In this document: one piece after another, positions 8,852-17,883 of the stretch
Layout: each line of letters opens with the position of its first letter
How positions within the stretch are numbered: position 1 is the stretch's first letter
Assembly: GCF_003385515.1 (NCBI RefSeq)
Contig: NZ_QNVT01000024.1
Location: 1-64,000, forward strand
DNA: 64,000 nt
DNA from: Chryseobacterium pennae
GTDB taxonomy: Bacteria; Bacteroidota; Bacteroidia; Flavobacteriales; Weeksellaceae
Direction of reading: 5' to 3'
Made by a program: the position numbers and the translations under genes
Notes under the pieces: model-generated
What the model was told of the DNA's origin: nothing
Databases searched by the model: none
The model's input: the letters and a program-made list of their open reading frames with translations, nothing else

Positions 8852-10191
8852 TATGCCGTAATATACTGTTTATAACGCTTTTCAATATCTTCAATCAATC
8901 CCCTTCGTTTCATCATAATAGTTTTCGACTTTTCTAGTTTTAGTAAGTCTTGAATTAAAGTGAATTGTTTTTTATCTTTTTCGCAAGCAGACAATAATAA
9001 TTCTTCTTCCTTTTTTACAAGTTCATTGTGCTGTTTCATATCAAGATGTTTATTAAATACTTTATTGTAGATGTCGGAAACTGTATATTGGAAATACAAA
9101 TCACGATACCATATAACCTGAATTGCAATCAATTCCTGTTTGTTTATCAATTCAACCTCATATCCCAAATCATTAATTTGTTTTTGTGCTTCAAAAATTT
9201 TTTCAAGAATCTCAGCTCTATGTTTTAGCTCGACAACTCCACCATGTGGTATTGTTGCTTCAACTCCATTTCTTCTTAAATGGGAGCGATTTTCTGGTTT
9301 ATTTCTTTCTTCTTGAATCCAATTACGCAAATCTCGCAATGGAATTAACCACTCTTGCCCATTTTCTATTTGAGCCGAAATAGACTTATCTTGTTTCACA
9401 ACGGTACAAGTCCAACAACCAAAACGACTTTGCCCACAAGATTTATGTTCTTTGTCTGAAACCATTGTAGGACACTCATAATCATCTGCACTTGCATCCA
9501 TATAAATATCAAACAACTCTTTGTTATTTGCTCCCCAAGGTGATTGAAACGTATTGATAATATACCAAATCTCCTCTAATTGTAGTTCCTTTATAGGAGA
9601 ATAGACAAACACATTATTTTGAAGAGGATGCTTTGTTAAACGTTTTCCCTTTATTTCGTGTTTTTTAATTGACTTAGCTCTTGAAGAACTTTCACTTTTT
9701 CGTGTTCCTACAAGAATAATTGCCTCATGATGGTCATTATCTTCACTTTTAACTATGTCGGTGACAAATTTTGCTGTAGGTTTTATTTTTAATCTTTCAG
9801 TACACCATCTAAAACTATTATTAGGTGCAGGATAACCCTTTCCTATGAGGTTTACAAAAAAAGAATCTTCAAGTCTAGGTATTGTTTTCTGAACAAATAT
9901 TGGTAAAGAATGTTTTAAAGACGCTTCTTTAATCTTCTCCAAAACTTTATTTACATAATTTGTAATTATTGGATTTTCTACTAAAGTATCATTACAAACT
10001 ACGTGAACCTCTCTACTTAAAAAAGAACTACCTTTTTCATTCTTTATCTTCAATAAAGCCAACCATGTGAGTGTTAATAATACTGTCGAATCTTTACCAC
10101 CACTAAAGCCTATAATCCACGGTCTTTTGCTATCATCAATAGAGTATTGGTCAGCTATTTCATCAATTATATATTTAATTCTCTTACTCAT
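8851..10191 (-). CDS. dndC: DndC, PAPS-reductase-like sulfurtransferase
   Basis: A 446-aa ATP-pyrophosphatase of the PAPS reductase fold. The PP-loop SGGKDST is at residues 30-36. Cysteines at 130 (RWCTER), 240, 252, 259 and 262 (CGQSRFGCWTC) fit the Fe-S ligand pattern of DndC. The family activates DNA and passes sulfur to the backbone together with a cysteine desulfurase. No dndA is present, so a chromosomal IscS-type enzyme probably serves. It is the first gene of a tight minus-strand operon (dndC-dndD-dndE/ATPase-TM-dndB). Confidence 0.92.
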   Translation of the reverse strand: MSKRIKYIIDEIADQYSIDDSKRPWIIGFSGGKDSTVLLTLTWLALLKIKNEKGSSFLSREVHVVCNDTLVENPIITNYVNKVLEKIKEASLKHSLPIFVQKTIPRLEDSFFVNLIGKGYPAPNNSFRWCTERLKIKPTAKFVTDIVKSEDNDHHEAIILVGTRKSESSSRAKSIKKHEIKGKRLTKHPLQNNVFVYSPIKELQLEEIWYIINTFQSPWGANNKELFDIYMDASADDYECPTMVSDKEHKSCGQSRFGCWTCTVVKQDKSISAQIENGQEWLIPLRDLRNWIQEERNKPENRSHLRRNGVEATIPHGGVVELKHRAEILEKIFEAQKQINDLGYEVELINKQELIAIQVIWYRDLYFQYTVSDIYNKVFNKHLDMKQHNELVKKEEELLLSACEKDKKQFTLIQDLLKLEKSKTIMMKRRGLIEDIEKRYKQYITA

Positions 10192-10439
10192 TTTATAATG
10201 TAAATATAATTCTTACACAAAGAGCCTTTTATCTAGAATAAGAAAAAAACTCCAAATAGCCAAATATAGTGATATTTTAAATATAATTTTGAATCAAAAA
10301 AAATAGTTTGCTTAGTTTTATTAAAAAACAAAAAAGAGATACTGTAAACAGAATTAGAAAGTACTTCTATATAACTTATTTGATCTGTTTTGCCCTTCAA
10401 TGCTTTATTACAATTACAAAATTAAATAATAAAAACCTC

Positions 10440-10660
10440 AGAAAGATTACGGGATACCGTATTTTAGACCGATCAATATATGGGTTTAGTTTCTGAGGAG
10501 GAATCTTATCCTCTAAGGCTTTAATAAAAAATATTATTTTAGCAATATTATTTCTAATCAGGAGAAAACACTTTTCTCGTTTGCTAATCTTGTAACAACA
10601 ATTTGCCTGAACACTTAACAAAAAGTATAAAATCAGGTCATTAACCTAAAGAATAGATAA
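10440..10660 (+). other. Candidate oriT region upstream of the mobilization genes
   Basis: This non-coding stretch (part of 10192-10660) lies directly before the relaxosome gene and is rich in short symmetries. They are ACGG/CCGT around 10449-10460, GAGGA/TCCTC around 10494-10514, direct repeats AATATTATTT at 10530-10539 and 10544-10553, and a perfect hairpin GAGAAAA/TTTTCTC at 10562-10578. Origins of transfer usually lie beside the mob genes and carry such repeats. No nic site was recognised. The 10192-10439 part, upstream of dndC, shows nothing I can name. Confidence 0.35.
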
Positions 10661-11035
10661 ATGAAAAAAGACCATCTACCGACCCGCACTAAAAATGCAA
10701 GGATCACCCTACGCTTGGACCAAACAATCAAAGATAAATGGTTATTGCACTGCCGGAAATCTAATATTTACCTCTCTGATTTCATTGTGAATACGGTCGA
10801 AGGCAGAATGCTTGAAAATGACCGTAAAGAAATCATGTCCTTTATTGAAAAACAGGGAAATATTTTCGCTAAGATAGAGAACAATATCAACCAGATTGCG
10901 CGGTATGTCAATACCGAAAAATCGATACCGAAAGAGCTATTACAAGAGTACAATTCCAAACTTCAGGAGCTTAACAGCCTGAAAACCGAGCAAAATAAAA
11001 TCATCAGGAAAATTTACACCGAACTTGCCAAATGA
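10661..11035 (+). CDS. Relaxosome accessory protein (MobA/MobC-like, ribbon-helix-helix)
   Basis: A 124-aa protein with an N-terminal ribbon-helix-helix-like segment (ARITLRLDQTIKDKW) and a C-terminal helical region (residues about 60-120) rich in Asn, Glu and Lys. It resembles the small DNA-binding partners that sit just before Bacteroidota relaxases and guide them to oriT. It overlaps the relaxase gene by 4 nt. The family assignment rests on motif and position. Confidence 0.75.
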   Translation: MKKDHLPTRTKNARITLRLDQTIKDKWLLHCRKSNIYLSDFIVNTVEGRMLENDRKEIMSFIEKQGNIFAKIENNINQIARYVNTEKSIPKELLQEYNSKLQELNSLKTEQNKIIRKIYTELAK

Positions 11036-12474
11036 TCGTAAAAATTTTAAATAAAACCTCTAAAGAATTCAATGGGGTTACTTATAATGATAAGAAGATT
11101 GACAAAGGAAAAGGAGAGCTTCTGGTCATGAAGAACTTTCCTGCCTATATCAATACTTCTTCAAACAGACAGGAAGTCAAAAATTATTTTAAGGCAATCT
11201 CTAATAGCAACAAACGAATTCAAAATCCCCAATTCCATTGTACGATCTCTGCTAAGGGCAGATCACATTCAAAGGAACAACTGGCACTAACCGCTGAAAA
11301 ATTTATGGATAAGATGGGCTATGGACAGCAGCCGTACATTGTGGTTTTTCATAATGATACTTCCAATAATCATGTCCATATCGTCAGTTCCAGGGTTGAT
11401 AAACATTCCGGAAAACGGATAGAACGGGATTTTGAAAAATATAAAAGCCAGACTGCCCTTCAGGAAACTTTAAAAGAACTATACGGAACAGATGTCCATA
11501 AAAAGCTGGATAATCTTTTAGGGTATTCCTATACTAATACAAGCCAACTACAAAAACTGCTGGAAAGTTCCGGTTACTCTGTGTATGAAAAAGAAAATAC
11601 GACTCATATCCTTTGCAATGGGTTGCATTTAAAGTCAATTAATACAGAAGATTTAAAATTTTCAGAAAAGAATATTGAAGATATCAGAAAAAAACAGATA
11701 TTTGCGATATTCAAAAAATACAAAGGGGTATTTTCAAATTCTGTGTTTAAAGTCGCAGACGAAAAAGGAAAATACATCTCCTACCAATCAGAACTTCAAT
11801 ACCAGCTTAAGAAGAAATTTGGGATTGATGTTGTTCTTTCATTCAAGGATGATAAACAGCCCTTCGGCTATACCATCATCGACCACAAAACAAAAGCAAT
11901 ATATAAAGGAAGTGAAATCATGAAAATGGGTGACCTTTTCAAGATGACCTCCGAAGTATTAGATAAAAAGCTCTTTGAAATTCTGGCCAATTCAAATATA
12001 ACAATCGAAACGAAGGAAGCTTATAAAAAGCATTTGGAAGACGAGTACAAATGCGAGATCCGGGATTATATGATTTTTTTGAAAGATTCAAAAAAGACAT
12101 CGTATAATACCTGGAAAGAAACACGAAATTCAACAATGGATCAAATCCGGAATTTTGGAAAAGTAAGCAGCCCGGAAGATAAGATTAAGATACTCAGCTT
12201 CGCAAATGAATTGTACGTTATTAACCGTAACGACAGTGCGATATTTATCCTAAAAGAATTGGTCACAGAGCACAATCAAAATCTTTATTTATCCCGGCTT
12301 CTTACCCCGCAAAATTTCGAACAGCATCCTATTGTAAGTGGCAGGCAGGTTCCGGTGTCAGCAGATTTTGAAGCAATGCTCCGGCGTTCTTCCCTGTTTG
12401 ATCTTCCGGGGCCTTCACAGCCGACAGGCGAAGAACATGAAAATAATCGAAGAAAAAAGAAAAAAAAGAGATGA
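11032..12474 (+). CDS. Relaxase/mobilization nuclease (MobP-type)
   Basis: A 480-aa relaxase predicted to nick oriT and pilot the transferred strand. The N-terminal nuclease domain shows the three-His metal site: an HxH pair at His114 and His116 (NNHVHIVSSRVD) and an upstream His in QFHCTISAKG. A Tyr early in the protein is the likely nucleophile. The C-terminal half is lysine-rich and helical and ends in a strongly basic tail. It overlaps both neighbours (4 nt on each side), so the mob genes and parA form one operon. Confidence 0.87.
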   Translation: MIVKILNKTSKEFNGVTYNDKKIDKGKGELLVMKNFPAYINTSSNRQEVKNYFKAISNSNKRIQNPQFHCTISAKGRSHSKEQLALTAEKFMDKMGYGQQPYIVVFHNDTSNNHVHIVSSRVDKHSGKRIERDFEKYKSQTALQETLKELYGTDVHKKLDNLLGYSYTNTSQLQKLLESSGYSVYEKENTTHILCNGLHLKSINTEDLKFSEKNIEDIRKKQIFAIFKKYKGVFSNSVFKVADEKGKYISYQSELQYQLKKKFGIDVVLSFKDDKQPFGYTIIDHKTKAIYKGSEIMKMGDLFKMTSEVLDKKLFEILANSNITIETKEAYKKHLEDEYKCEIRDYMIFLKDSKKTSYNTWKETRNSTMDQIRNFGKVSSPEDKIKILSFANELYVINRNDSAIFILKELVTEHNQNLYLSRLLTPQNFEQHPIVSGRQVPVSADFEAMLRRSSLFDLPGPSQPTGEEHENNRRKKKKKR

Positions 12475-13106
12475 TTATCACTTTTGCCAATCAAAAAGGC
12501 GGCGTGGGCAAAACCACTCTCGCCATTGCATTTGCCAATTATCTTTCCCTGTTTACCGATAAAAAAGTCAATGTAATTGATTTTGATTTTCAGCGTTCAT
12601 TTTACAGAAGGTGGTCAGAAGACAAAGATGTAAAGGGAGAATATTTGTATGAAGTGGAAAAAATCTCCGAAGAAAATATTCACCTTACCCAAAACGAAAA
12701 AATTTTACAGCAGCTCAAAGGAAGCGAAGAAGTTTTTCTTTTTGATACGGCAGGCAATATTCAAAACAATTATACACAGGTATTACAATATAGTGATATC
12801 ATCATTATCCCATTTGAATATTCCAATGTAACAATGATGTCTACCGTCCTTTTTCTTAATTTATTGAAGCTGATTAAGGTCAATGCAACATTGTATTTTA
12901 TCAGGAGCAATATGCGGAAAGATGACAGCTATGAGTTAAAACCTGTGATGGACGCTGAGTTCGATGTAATCGGGAAGGTAATCGGCAGTCCGGTATTTAC
13001 CAGGAAATGCCTGCTTAACATAGGTACTAAAGGATTAACCTATGAGCAAAGGCTGGCTGTAAAAGAAACATTCGATGAATTAATCTATCATGTATGGGAA
13101 TTTTAG
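12471..13106 (+). CDS. ParA/MinD-like ATPase (TraA-type)
   Basis: A 211-aa ParA-family ATPase beginning with the deviant Walker A FANQKGGVGKTTLA (residues 4-17). A Walker B-like FLFDTAG lies near residue 90. In CTnDOT-type elements the equivalent protein (TraA) is the first gene of the tra region, and ParA proteins help segregate or position the element. It overlaps the relaxase stop by 4 nt and the next gene by 13 nt. Confidence 0.85.
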   Translation: MIITFANQKGGVGKTTLAIAFANYLSLFTDKKVNVIDFDFQRSFYRRWSEDKDVKGEYLYEVEKISEENIHLTQNEKILQQLKGSEEVFLFDTAGNIQNNYTQVLQYSDIIIIPFEYSNVTMMSTVLFLNLLKLIKVNATLYFIRSNMRKDDSYELKPVMDAEFDVIGKVIGSPVFTRKCLLNIGTKGLTYEQRLAVKETFDELIYHVWEF

Positions 13107-13477
13107 ACCGTTATGCCACAGACGAAGATAAAGATGAGCTGGCAAGAAATCTGAAATTGCCTGTAGAAGAGAAAGCCCCAAAGGTAAATACAACTAACAA
13201 AAAATCCGAAGCTTCAGGGAAAAACAGAACTACAAAAGTAACGGAATCGAAACGTCTCACTGATAATGACTTGTTATCAGTTATCAATGAATTTGTCCAA
13301 ACCTACAAAGAAAGCGATAAGACAAGCAGAATGATCAGGGTCCAGGACACTCAGTACCGGAAACTTGTCAGCCTGCGTGCTGATGGAATTTCGGTGAGCA
13401 GGTTCATCAGCTTTGCAGTACATCTCACCCTGGAGTCGAAGGATTATGATACCATCATGAACCATCTAAAACAATAA
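13094..13477 (+). CDS. DUF3408-like conjugation protein
   Basis: A 127-aa basic protein. The N-terminal half is low-complexity (Lys, Thr, Ser, Asn). The C-terminal half (about 55-125) resembles a ribbon-helix-helix/DUF3408 segment (MIRVQDTQYRKLVSLRADG). Proteins of this type follow parA in Bacteroidota conjugative transposons. It is likely a DNA-binding partner of the ParA ATPase. It overlaps parA by 13 nt. Confidence 0.65.
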   Translation: MGILDRYATDEDKDELARNLKLPVEEKAPKVNTTNKKSEASGKNRTTKVTESKRLTDNDLLSVINEFVQTYKESDKTSRMIRVQDTQYRKLVSLRADGISVSRFISFAVHLTLESKDYDTIMNHLKQ

Positions 13478-13484
13478 CAATTCA

Positions 13485-14027
13485 ATGGGAAAAGTCTTTA
13501 TAGTTACCGGCATACTGTACCTCTTGTACTATGCCGGAAATATAGTGTACGACTTATTTATAAAAACAGCTGTCATCGTCAGAAATGAAAATGAAGGAGA
13601 ATTGATAAGCCTCGGAAGCATTACAGAAGACATGCCTGCTGACATTGTGAATGTCAGTGAGCAGGAAACAGAGAATCTTAATATGCCCGGCTCTTATACC
13701 TTTTCTGATGATGAAGCATTATTTGCTGAGAATGATGATGAGTCGGGAATACATCAAGCCCGATACGAAGAAGAAAAAATGATTGACAATTACAATGAAG
13801 AGCCTGAGCCCACCACTGAAGAGAAGAACAATCAAACATCTTTTCTTTCCAGAATAAGTTCGGGTCTTAGTCTTAAAGAAGAGGATGTACTATCCAAAGA
13901 AACCGAAGTTCTTCCGAGTGTTATCTCGGATGAGGTATTCCGGAACTTCTTGGAAAAGGCTTCTCATCATATTGTAGTCAGCAGTGAAAGTGGCCAGAAT
14001 TTTTATAAATCAAGTTTAGTTTTTTAA
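13485..14027 (+). CDS. Membrane-anchored acidic protein of the tra operon
   Basis: A 180-aa protein with one N-terminal membrane helix (about residues 4-24, VFIVTGILYLLYYAGNIVYD) and a long acidic, disordered middle part (about 45-135) rich in Glu, Asp, Asn and Ser. The last ~30 residues look folded (ISDEVFRNFLEKASHHIVV). It occupies the place of traC/traD in CTnDOT-like operons, but I do not recognise the family. A strong hairpin terminator follows it. Confidence 0.6.
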   Translation: MGKVFIVTGILYLLYYAGNIVYDLFIKTAVIVRNENEGELISLGSITEDMPADIVNVSEQETENLNMPGSYTFSDDEALFAENDDESGIHQARYEEEKMIDNYNEEPEPTTEEKNNQTSFLSRISSGLSLKEEDVLSKETEVLPSVISDEVFRNFLEKASHHIVVSSESGQNFYKSSLVF

Positions 14028-14040
14028 CAGTTAAATAGCA

Positions 14041-14111
14041 GCGGCAGGATAAGCCGCATAGCGTTTCGATTCCAAAGTATACACTATATGTGTGCTTTGG
14101 AATTTTTTTTT
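14041..14111 (+). terminator. Tandem hairpins with strong terminator inside the tra region
   Basis: A first hairpin, GCGGC/GCCGC, lies at 14041-14057. The second pairs ATTCCAAAG (14069-14077) with CTTTGGAAT (14095-14103), extended inside by TACAC/GTGTG, and is followed by nine T residues. It separates the mob/par genes from traE, so tra expression either restarts here or depends on read-through. Confidence 0.8.
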
Positions 14112-14163
14112 AGAGCCAAAGGCTTTTTGAAAACAGAGTTCAACTAAAAATTTAAAGATCAAA

Positions 14164-14499
14164 ATGAAAAAATATATTAAGCAATCATTTAGAAAATTTA
14201 ACATCACCTTAAAGTTATCGGCAGTTGCGTTACTGCTCGTTTCTAACCTTGTATTAGCGCAGTCAGGGGGCGCAGGCGCTATTTCTTCCGCCACATCGGA
14301 TATTGAAGAATATGTAGAGCCTGTGTCCAATCTTGTTCAAATGATTGGAGCTGTTGTCGGAATTGTAGGCGGGGTCCGCATTTACAACAAGTGGAATAAT
14401 GGTGATAATGACGTCAATAAAGAGCTTATCGGCTGGGGAGGCGCCTGTATTTTCCTTTTGCTTGTACCTACCGTTATCCAGGCATTCTTTGGAATTTAA
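14164..14499 (+). CDS. traE: TraE, DUF4134 pilin-like subunit (VirB2-like)
   Basis: A 111-aa protein with a signal peptide or first helix ending at VLAQS (about residue 36) and two hydrophobic helices around residues 58-75 and 92-108, as in VirB2-type pilins and DUF4134/TraE. The signature GGVRIYNKWNNGD lies between the helices. It is followed 3 bp later by traF. It probably forms part of the conjugative pore or pilus. Confidence 0.87.
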   Translation: MKKYIKQSFRKFNITLKLSAVALLLVSNLVLAQSGGAGAISSATSDIEEYVEPVSNLVQMIGAVVGIVGGVRIYNKWNNGDNDVNKELIGWGGACIFLLLVPTVIQAFFGI

Positions 14500-14502
14500 A
14501 AG

Positions 14503-14811
14503 ATGGAAGAGAAGAGTTTTTTTCTTTACAAGGGGCTTAAAAAGCCTCTTGTATTCAAAGGCCTTAAAGGGAAATATATCTATTATGCAGGGGGTTCATT
14601 TGCGGGAACTATGATTTTAGGGATCATCCTAAGCAAAGTCATCGGTTTCTTTATCGGAATCGCGCTCGCTTTCGGTATTGGCGGTGGGCTGATCTGGAAT
14701 GTATTCCGGCTTCAGAAAACCAGGGGTCTGTATAACAAGACTGCCAATCGTGATGAAATTCATATGCTTCCCGTCAGAATCAGGCTGAAACAGAAGTACA
14801 AATCCACGTAA
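14503..14811 (+). CDS. traF: TraF, DUF4133 (VirB3-like) membrane protein
   Basis: A 102-aa protein with a conserved N-terminal segment (FFLYKGLKKPLVFKGLKG) and two close membrane helices at about 28-46 and 50-68, as in TraF/DUF4133. VirB3-type proteins partner the VirB4 ATPase, encoded next by traG. It sits 3 bp after traE. Confidence 0.87.
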   Translation: MEEKSFFLYKGLKKPLVFKGLKGKYIYYAGGSFAGTMILGIILSKVIGFFIGIALAFGIGGGLIWNVFRLQKTRGLYNKTANRDEIHMLPVRIRLKQKYKST

Positions 14812-14823
14812 AAAATTAGTGAA

Positions 14824-17800
14824 ATGAAAAAGAAAACCTTTAGCTTTCCTTTTATCGGCTACGATTATGGTGCAGAGTTTGGCAGTGGCTATGACGTTCT
14901 GATCGGTGAATACGGAAATCCCATTATCGCCATTCAAATCAAAAATATCGTTACCCAGTATTCAGCAGATCGGGAGCTGTACTTAAAATACCATTCTGTT
15001 TTACTGAATATCATCAGTATCATTGGTGAAGGGCATATTGTCCAGAAGCTGGATATTTTTGATAAGAAGATTTACCACGCTCAGGCTCACGAAGAATATT
15101 TACAGCAGAAATATTCAGAGCATTTCGAAGGCAGGATCTTTAAAACCATTGACAGTATATTGGTGTTTACCCATCGAATCGATCAAAGCAAAAAGAAAAA
15201 TCCCTATAAATATTCTGAAAAAAAATATAAGGAACTTCGGGATAAAGCAGAAAAAATTTTCATGCTCCTGAGAGATAATGGCTTTGAGCCTCGTTTCTTC
15301 TTTGAAAAGGATTTTGAATATTATGTCTCTTCCATCCTTTCTATGAACTTTGGAAAAGCGACTAAAGCACTCGATAATATCCGTTCGCTGGACAACAACA
15401 TAAAAATCGGGAATTCTTTTGTAAAGGCAATTTCGCTGGTTGATGTTGAAAATATTGAACTCCCCAATGAGATGTATCCCTATACTACATTAGGCGGAAA
15501 TGGAGCAACGAAAAATACGGCGGTTGATAATTTTTCCTTTCTGAATGATCTGGAGCAATATAATACGATCATCTACAATCAGGTTATTGTCATTCCCGAC
15601 CAGGTGGAAAGGGTCAAATTTTTATCCAATAAAAAAAACCGTCATGAAGGATTTCAGAATGAACCGTTAAATCGTATCTGTGCAGAAGAAATCGGAATAC
15701 TTCTGGATAATATTGCCAAAGACGGACAGCTTATTGCAGATGCCCATTACAGCCTGATCATTAGCTGTGAAACACGGGAAGATATGGAGAAAACGCAGTC
15801 TATGATTGAAAACCGGCTGTTTCAGAAAGGAATTATTACCAGTAAAAGCAGCTACAATCAGCTCGAGCTGTTTCGCGCTTCTTTGCCCGGTAACGCCAAT
15901 GAGCTGAAAGACTACGATCTGTTTACCACCACGAGCGAAGCCTCGTTGTGTTTTTTTTTTAAGGAAAGTTATCCCATAGATGAACAGTCCGGTTTTTATC
16001 TCAGGTTTACCGACAGGCAGGGCGTTCCGCTTAAAATTGACACTTCCGATCTGCCGATGCAGACCGGAAGGATCAATAACCGTAACAAGTTTGTATTAGG
16101 ACCCTCCGGCAGTGGAAAGTCTTTCCTGATGAACAGTATTATCGAGCAGTACCTCACCTATAATTATGATGTGGTCATCGTAGATGTCGGGGATAGTTAC
16201 AGCGGAACAGCCAAATATAAAAACGGAAAATATATCCAGTATACGGAAGAAAAGCCCATTACGATGAATCCGTTTGTGATGGATAAGGCAGAATTCAATA
16301 TTGAAAAGATAGAATTTTTAGGGAACTTAATTTTTTTAATCTGGCAAGGTCCTGATGCTTCAATGACCACTACGCAAAAATCCATCCTTGACAATCTTTT
16401 GCTTGCCTATTACCATCAGTATTTCAACGGCGGAACAAATTGGTATTCCCATAAAACATCACGGGAGCTCATCCTGTACCTAAACAAGTATAACATTTAT
16501 GAGGAGGAACTGTATGCCGATTTCGAAAATCAGTTCAGGGAAAATGAGAGCTATTACCATATTTTGGGTATTCCTATGGCGGCGGAAAAGGATGAGATCA
16601 AAAAAGCTTTCAGGAAACTAGCGATTCAATACCATCCGGATAAAAATTTCAACAATGAAGATTATGATGACAGCCAGTTCGACAGAATCCATGAAGCCTA
16701 CGAAACGCTTTCCAATGAAGAAAAAAGAAAGGCCTATGATGAAACGCTGCTCGTTCTTGCCAACAGAGAGATTATTAAAAAACCACAGGTCAATACCACA
16801 GAATGGGAAGAGGCTTTCCGAAGGGCACTCATCAAAAAAGTGACTGAGCTTGAAGAGAAACTGCATGTAGCGGAGCTGTCCTTCAACAGCTTTTATGAAT
16901 ACGCTGAAAAATTCCTGCCGATCTATTTATCCAACAAAAAGTTCAGGATTGCCGAAAATGAATTCAACTTAAGGACTTTTCTCTATGTGCTGGCAGATTT
17001 TTACAAAGGCGGAAGATACGGTACTGCACTCAATGAAAGTACGGATAATTCTTTATTTGAAGAGCCATTTATTGTCTATGAGATTGACAATGTGAAGGAT
17101 AATCCCAAACTTTTCCCTATTGTAACGCTCATTATCATGGATACATTCATTCAGAAAATGCGTCTTAGAAAAGACCGCCGGAAGGCTATAATCCTGGAAG
17201 AAGCATGGAAAGCTATTGCCAGTAAGCTGATGGGCGGGTATATTTTATATTTATATAAGACCGTAAGAAAATTCTGGGGTGAAGCCATTGTCGTTACACA
17301 GGAACTGGATGATATCATTGGAAATACGGTCGTCAAGGACAGCATCATCAACAATTCGGATACGTTTATACTGCTGGATCAGACCAAGTTCATCGATAAT
17401 TTTGACCGTATAGCAGCATTACTTTCCCTCAATGAAGTGGAGCAAAGCAAAATTTTTACGATTAACAACCTGAATAACAAAGGCGGCAGAAGCCGTTTTA
17501 AGGAATTTTATCTCAAACGTGGCAGCAAAGGCGAAGTCTATGGCAACGAAGTGTCTGTTTACCAATATTTGACCTATACCACTGAAAAGCCGGAGAAATC
17601 AGCCTTGGAATACTATGTTAATGCCTTCGGAAATTATCAGGAGACACTGGAGCATTTTGTTCAGGATATAGAAAATTTAAGGGATGGCCTGCCTAATCTG
17701 GTAGCCTTGGTCAACTTGTATCAGAAACCAATTGACAGACCCCTTATCGACTATTACCATTATTTCAAGAACCGGAATAAAGGCAGGGATTTTTTCAAAG

Positions 17801-17883
17801 CGATGAAAAGAGAGCTGCTTGACCATGATATGAATTTACAGGAATTTATTAAAACCCAACCAACAACCTATGAAAAAATATAG
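14824..17883 (+). CDS. traG: TraG, VirB4-like conjugation ATPase with an inserted DnaJ domain
   Basis: A 1019-aa VirB4-type ATPase that powers assembly of the type IV secretion channel. Walker A GPSGSGKS is at residues 426-433 and Walker B IILEEAW at 789-795, followed by VVTQELDDI. Between them lies a complete J domain (about 577-639): YYHILGIP, IKKAFRKLAIQYHPDK with His-Pro-Asp at 604-606, and EAYETLSNEEKRKAYD. J domains normally stimulate DnaK ATPase. Bacteroidota TraG proteins are usually about 800-850 aa; the insertion plus linkers accounts for much of the extra length. No frame break or separate start is visible, so it appears to be one polypeptide. It overlaps the next gene by 14 nt. 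Confidence 0.92.
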   Translation: MKKKTFSFPFIGYDYGAEFGSGYDVLIGEYGNPIIAIQIKNIVTQYSADRELYLKYHSVLLNIISIIGEGHIVQKLDIFDKKIYHAQAHEEYLQQKYSEHFEGRIFKTIDSILVFTHRIDQSKKKNPYKYSEKKYKELRDKAEKIFMLLRDNGFEPRFFFEKDFEYYVSSILSMNFGKATKALDNIRSLDNNIKIGNSFVKAISLVDVENIELPNEMYPYTTLGGNGATKNTAVDNFSFLNDLEQYNTIIYNQVIVIPDQVERVKFLSNKKNRHEGFQNEPLNRICAEEIGILLDNIAKDGQLIADAHYSLIISCETREDMEKTQSMIENRLFQKGIITSKSSYNQLELFRASLPGNANELKDYDLFTTTSEASLCFFFKESYPIDEQSGFYLRFTDRQGVPLKIDTSDLPMQTGRINNRNKFVLGPSGSGKSFLMNSIIEQYLTYNYDVVIVDVGDSYSGTAKYKNGKYIQYTEEKPITMNPFVMDKAEFNIEKIEFLGNLIFLIWQGPDASMTTTQKSILDNLLLAYYHQYFNGGTNWYSHKTSRELILYLNKYNIYEEELYADFENQFRENESYYHILGIPMAAEKDEIKKAFRKLAIQYHPDKNFNNEDYDDSQFDRIHEAYETLSNEEKRKAYDETLLVLANREIIKKPQVNTTEWEEAFRRALIKKVTELEEKLHVAELSFNSFYEYAEKFLPIYLSNKKFRIAENEFNLRTFLYVLADFYKGGRYGTALNESTDNSLFEEPFIVYEIDNVKDNPKLFPIVTLIIMDTFIQKMRLRKDRRKAIILEEAWKAIASKLMGGYILYLYKTVRKFWGEAIVVTQELDDIIGNTVVKDSIINNSDTFILLDQTKFIDNFDRIAALLSLNEVEQSKIFTINNLNNKGGRSRFKEFYLKRGSKGEVYGNEVSVYQYLTYTTEKPEKSALEYYVNAFGNYQETLEHFVQDIENLRDGLPNLVALVNLYQKPIDRPLIDYYHYFKNRNKGRDFFKAMKRELLDHDMNLQEFIKTQPTTYEKI

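Noticed and set aside
10308..10621. Short overlapping frames on both strands upstream of the mob genes
   Set aside because: Their composition is not protein-like, they overlap each other, and the region is better explained by repeats of a possible oriT.
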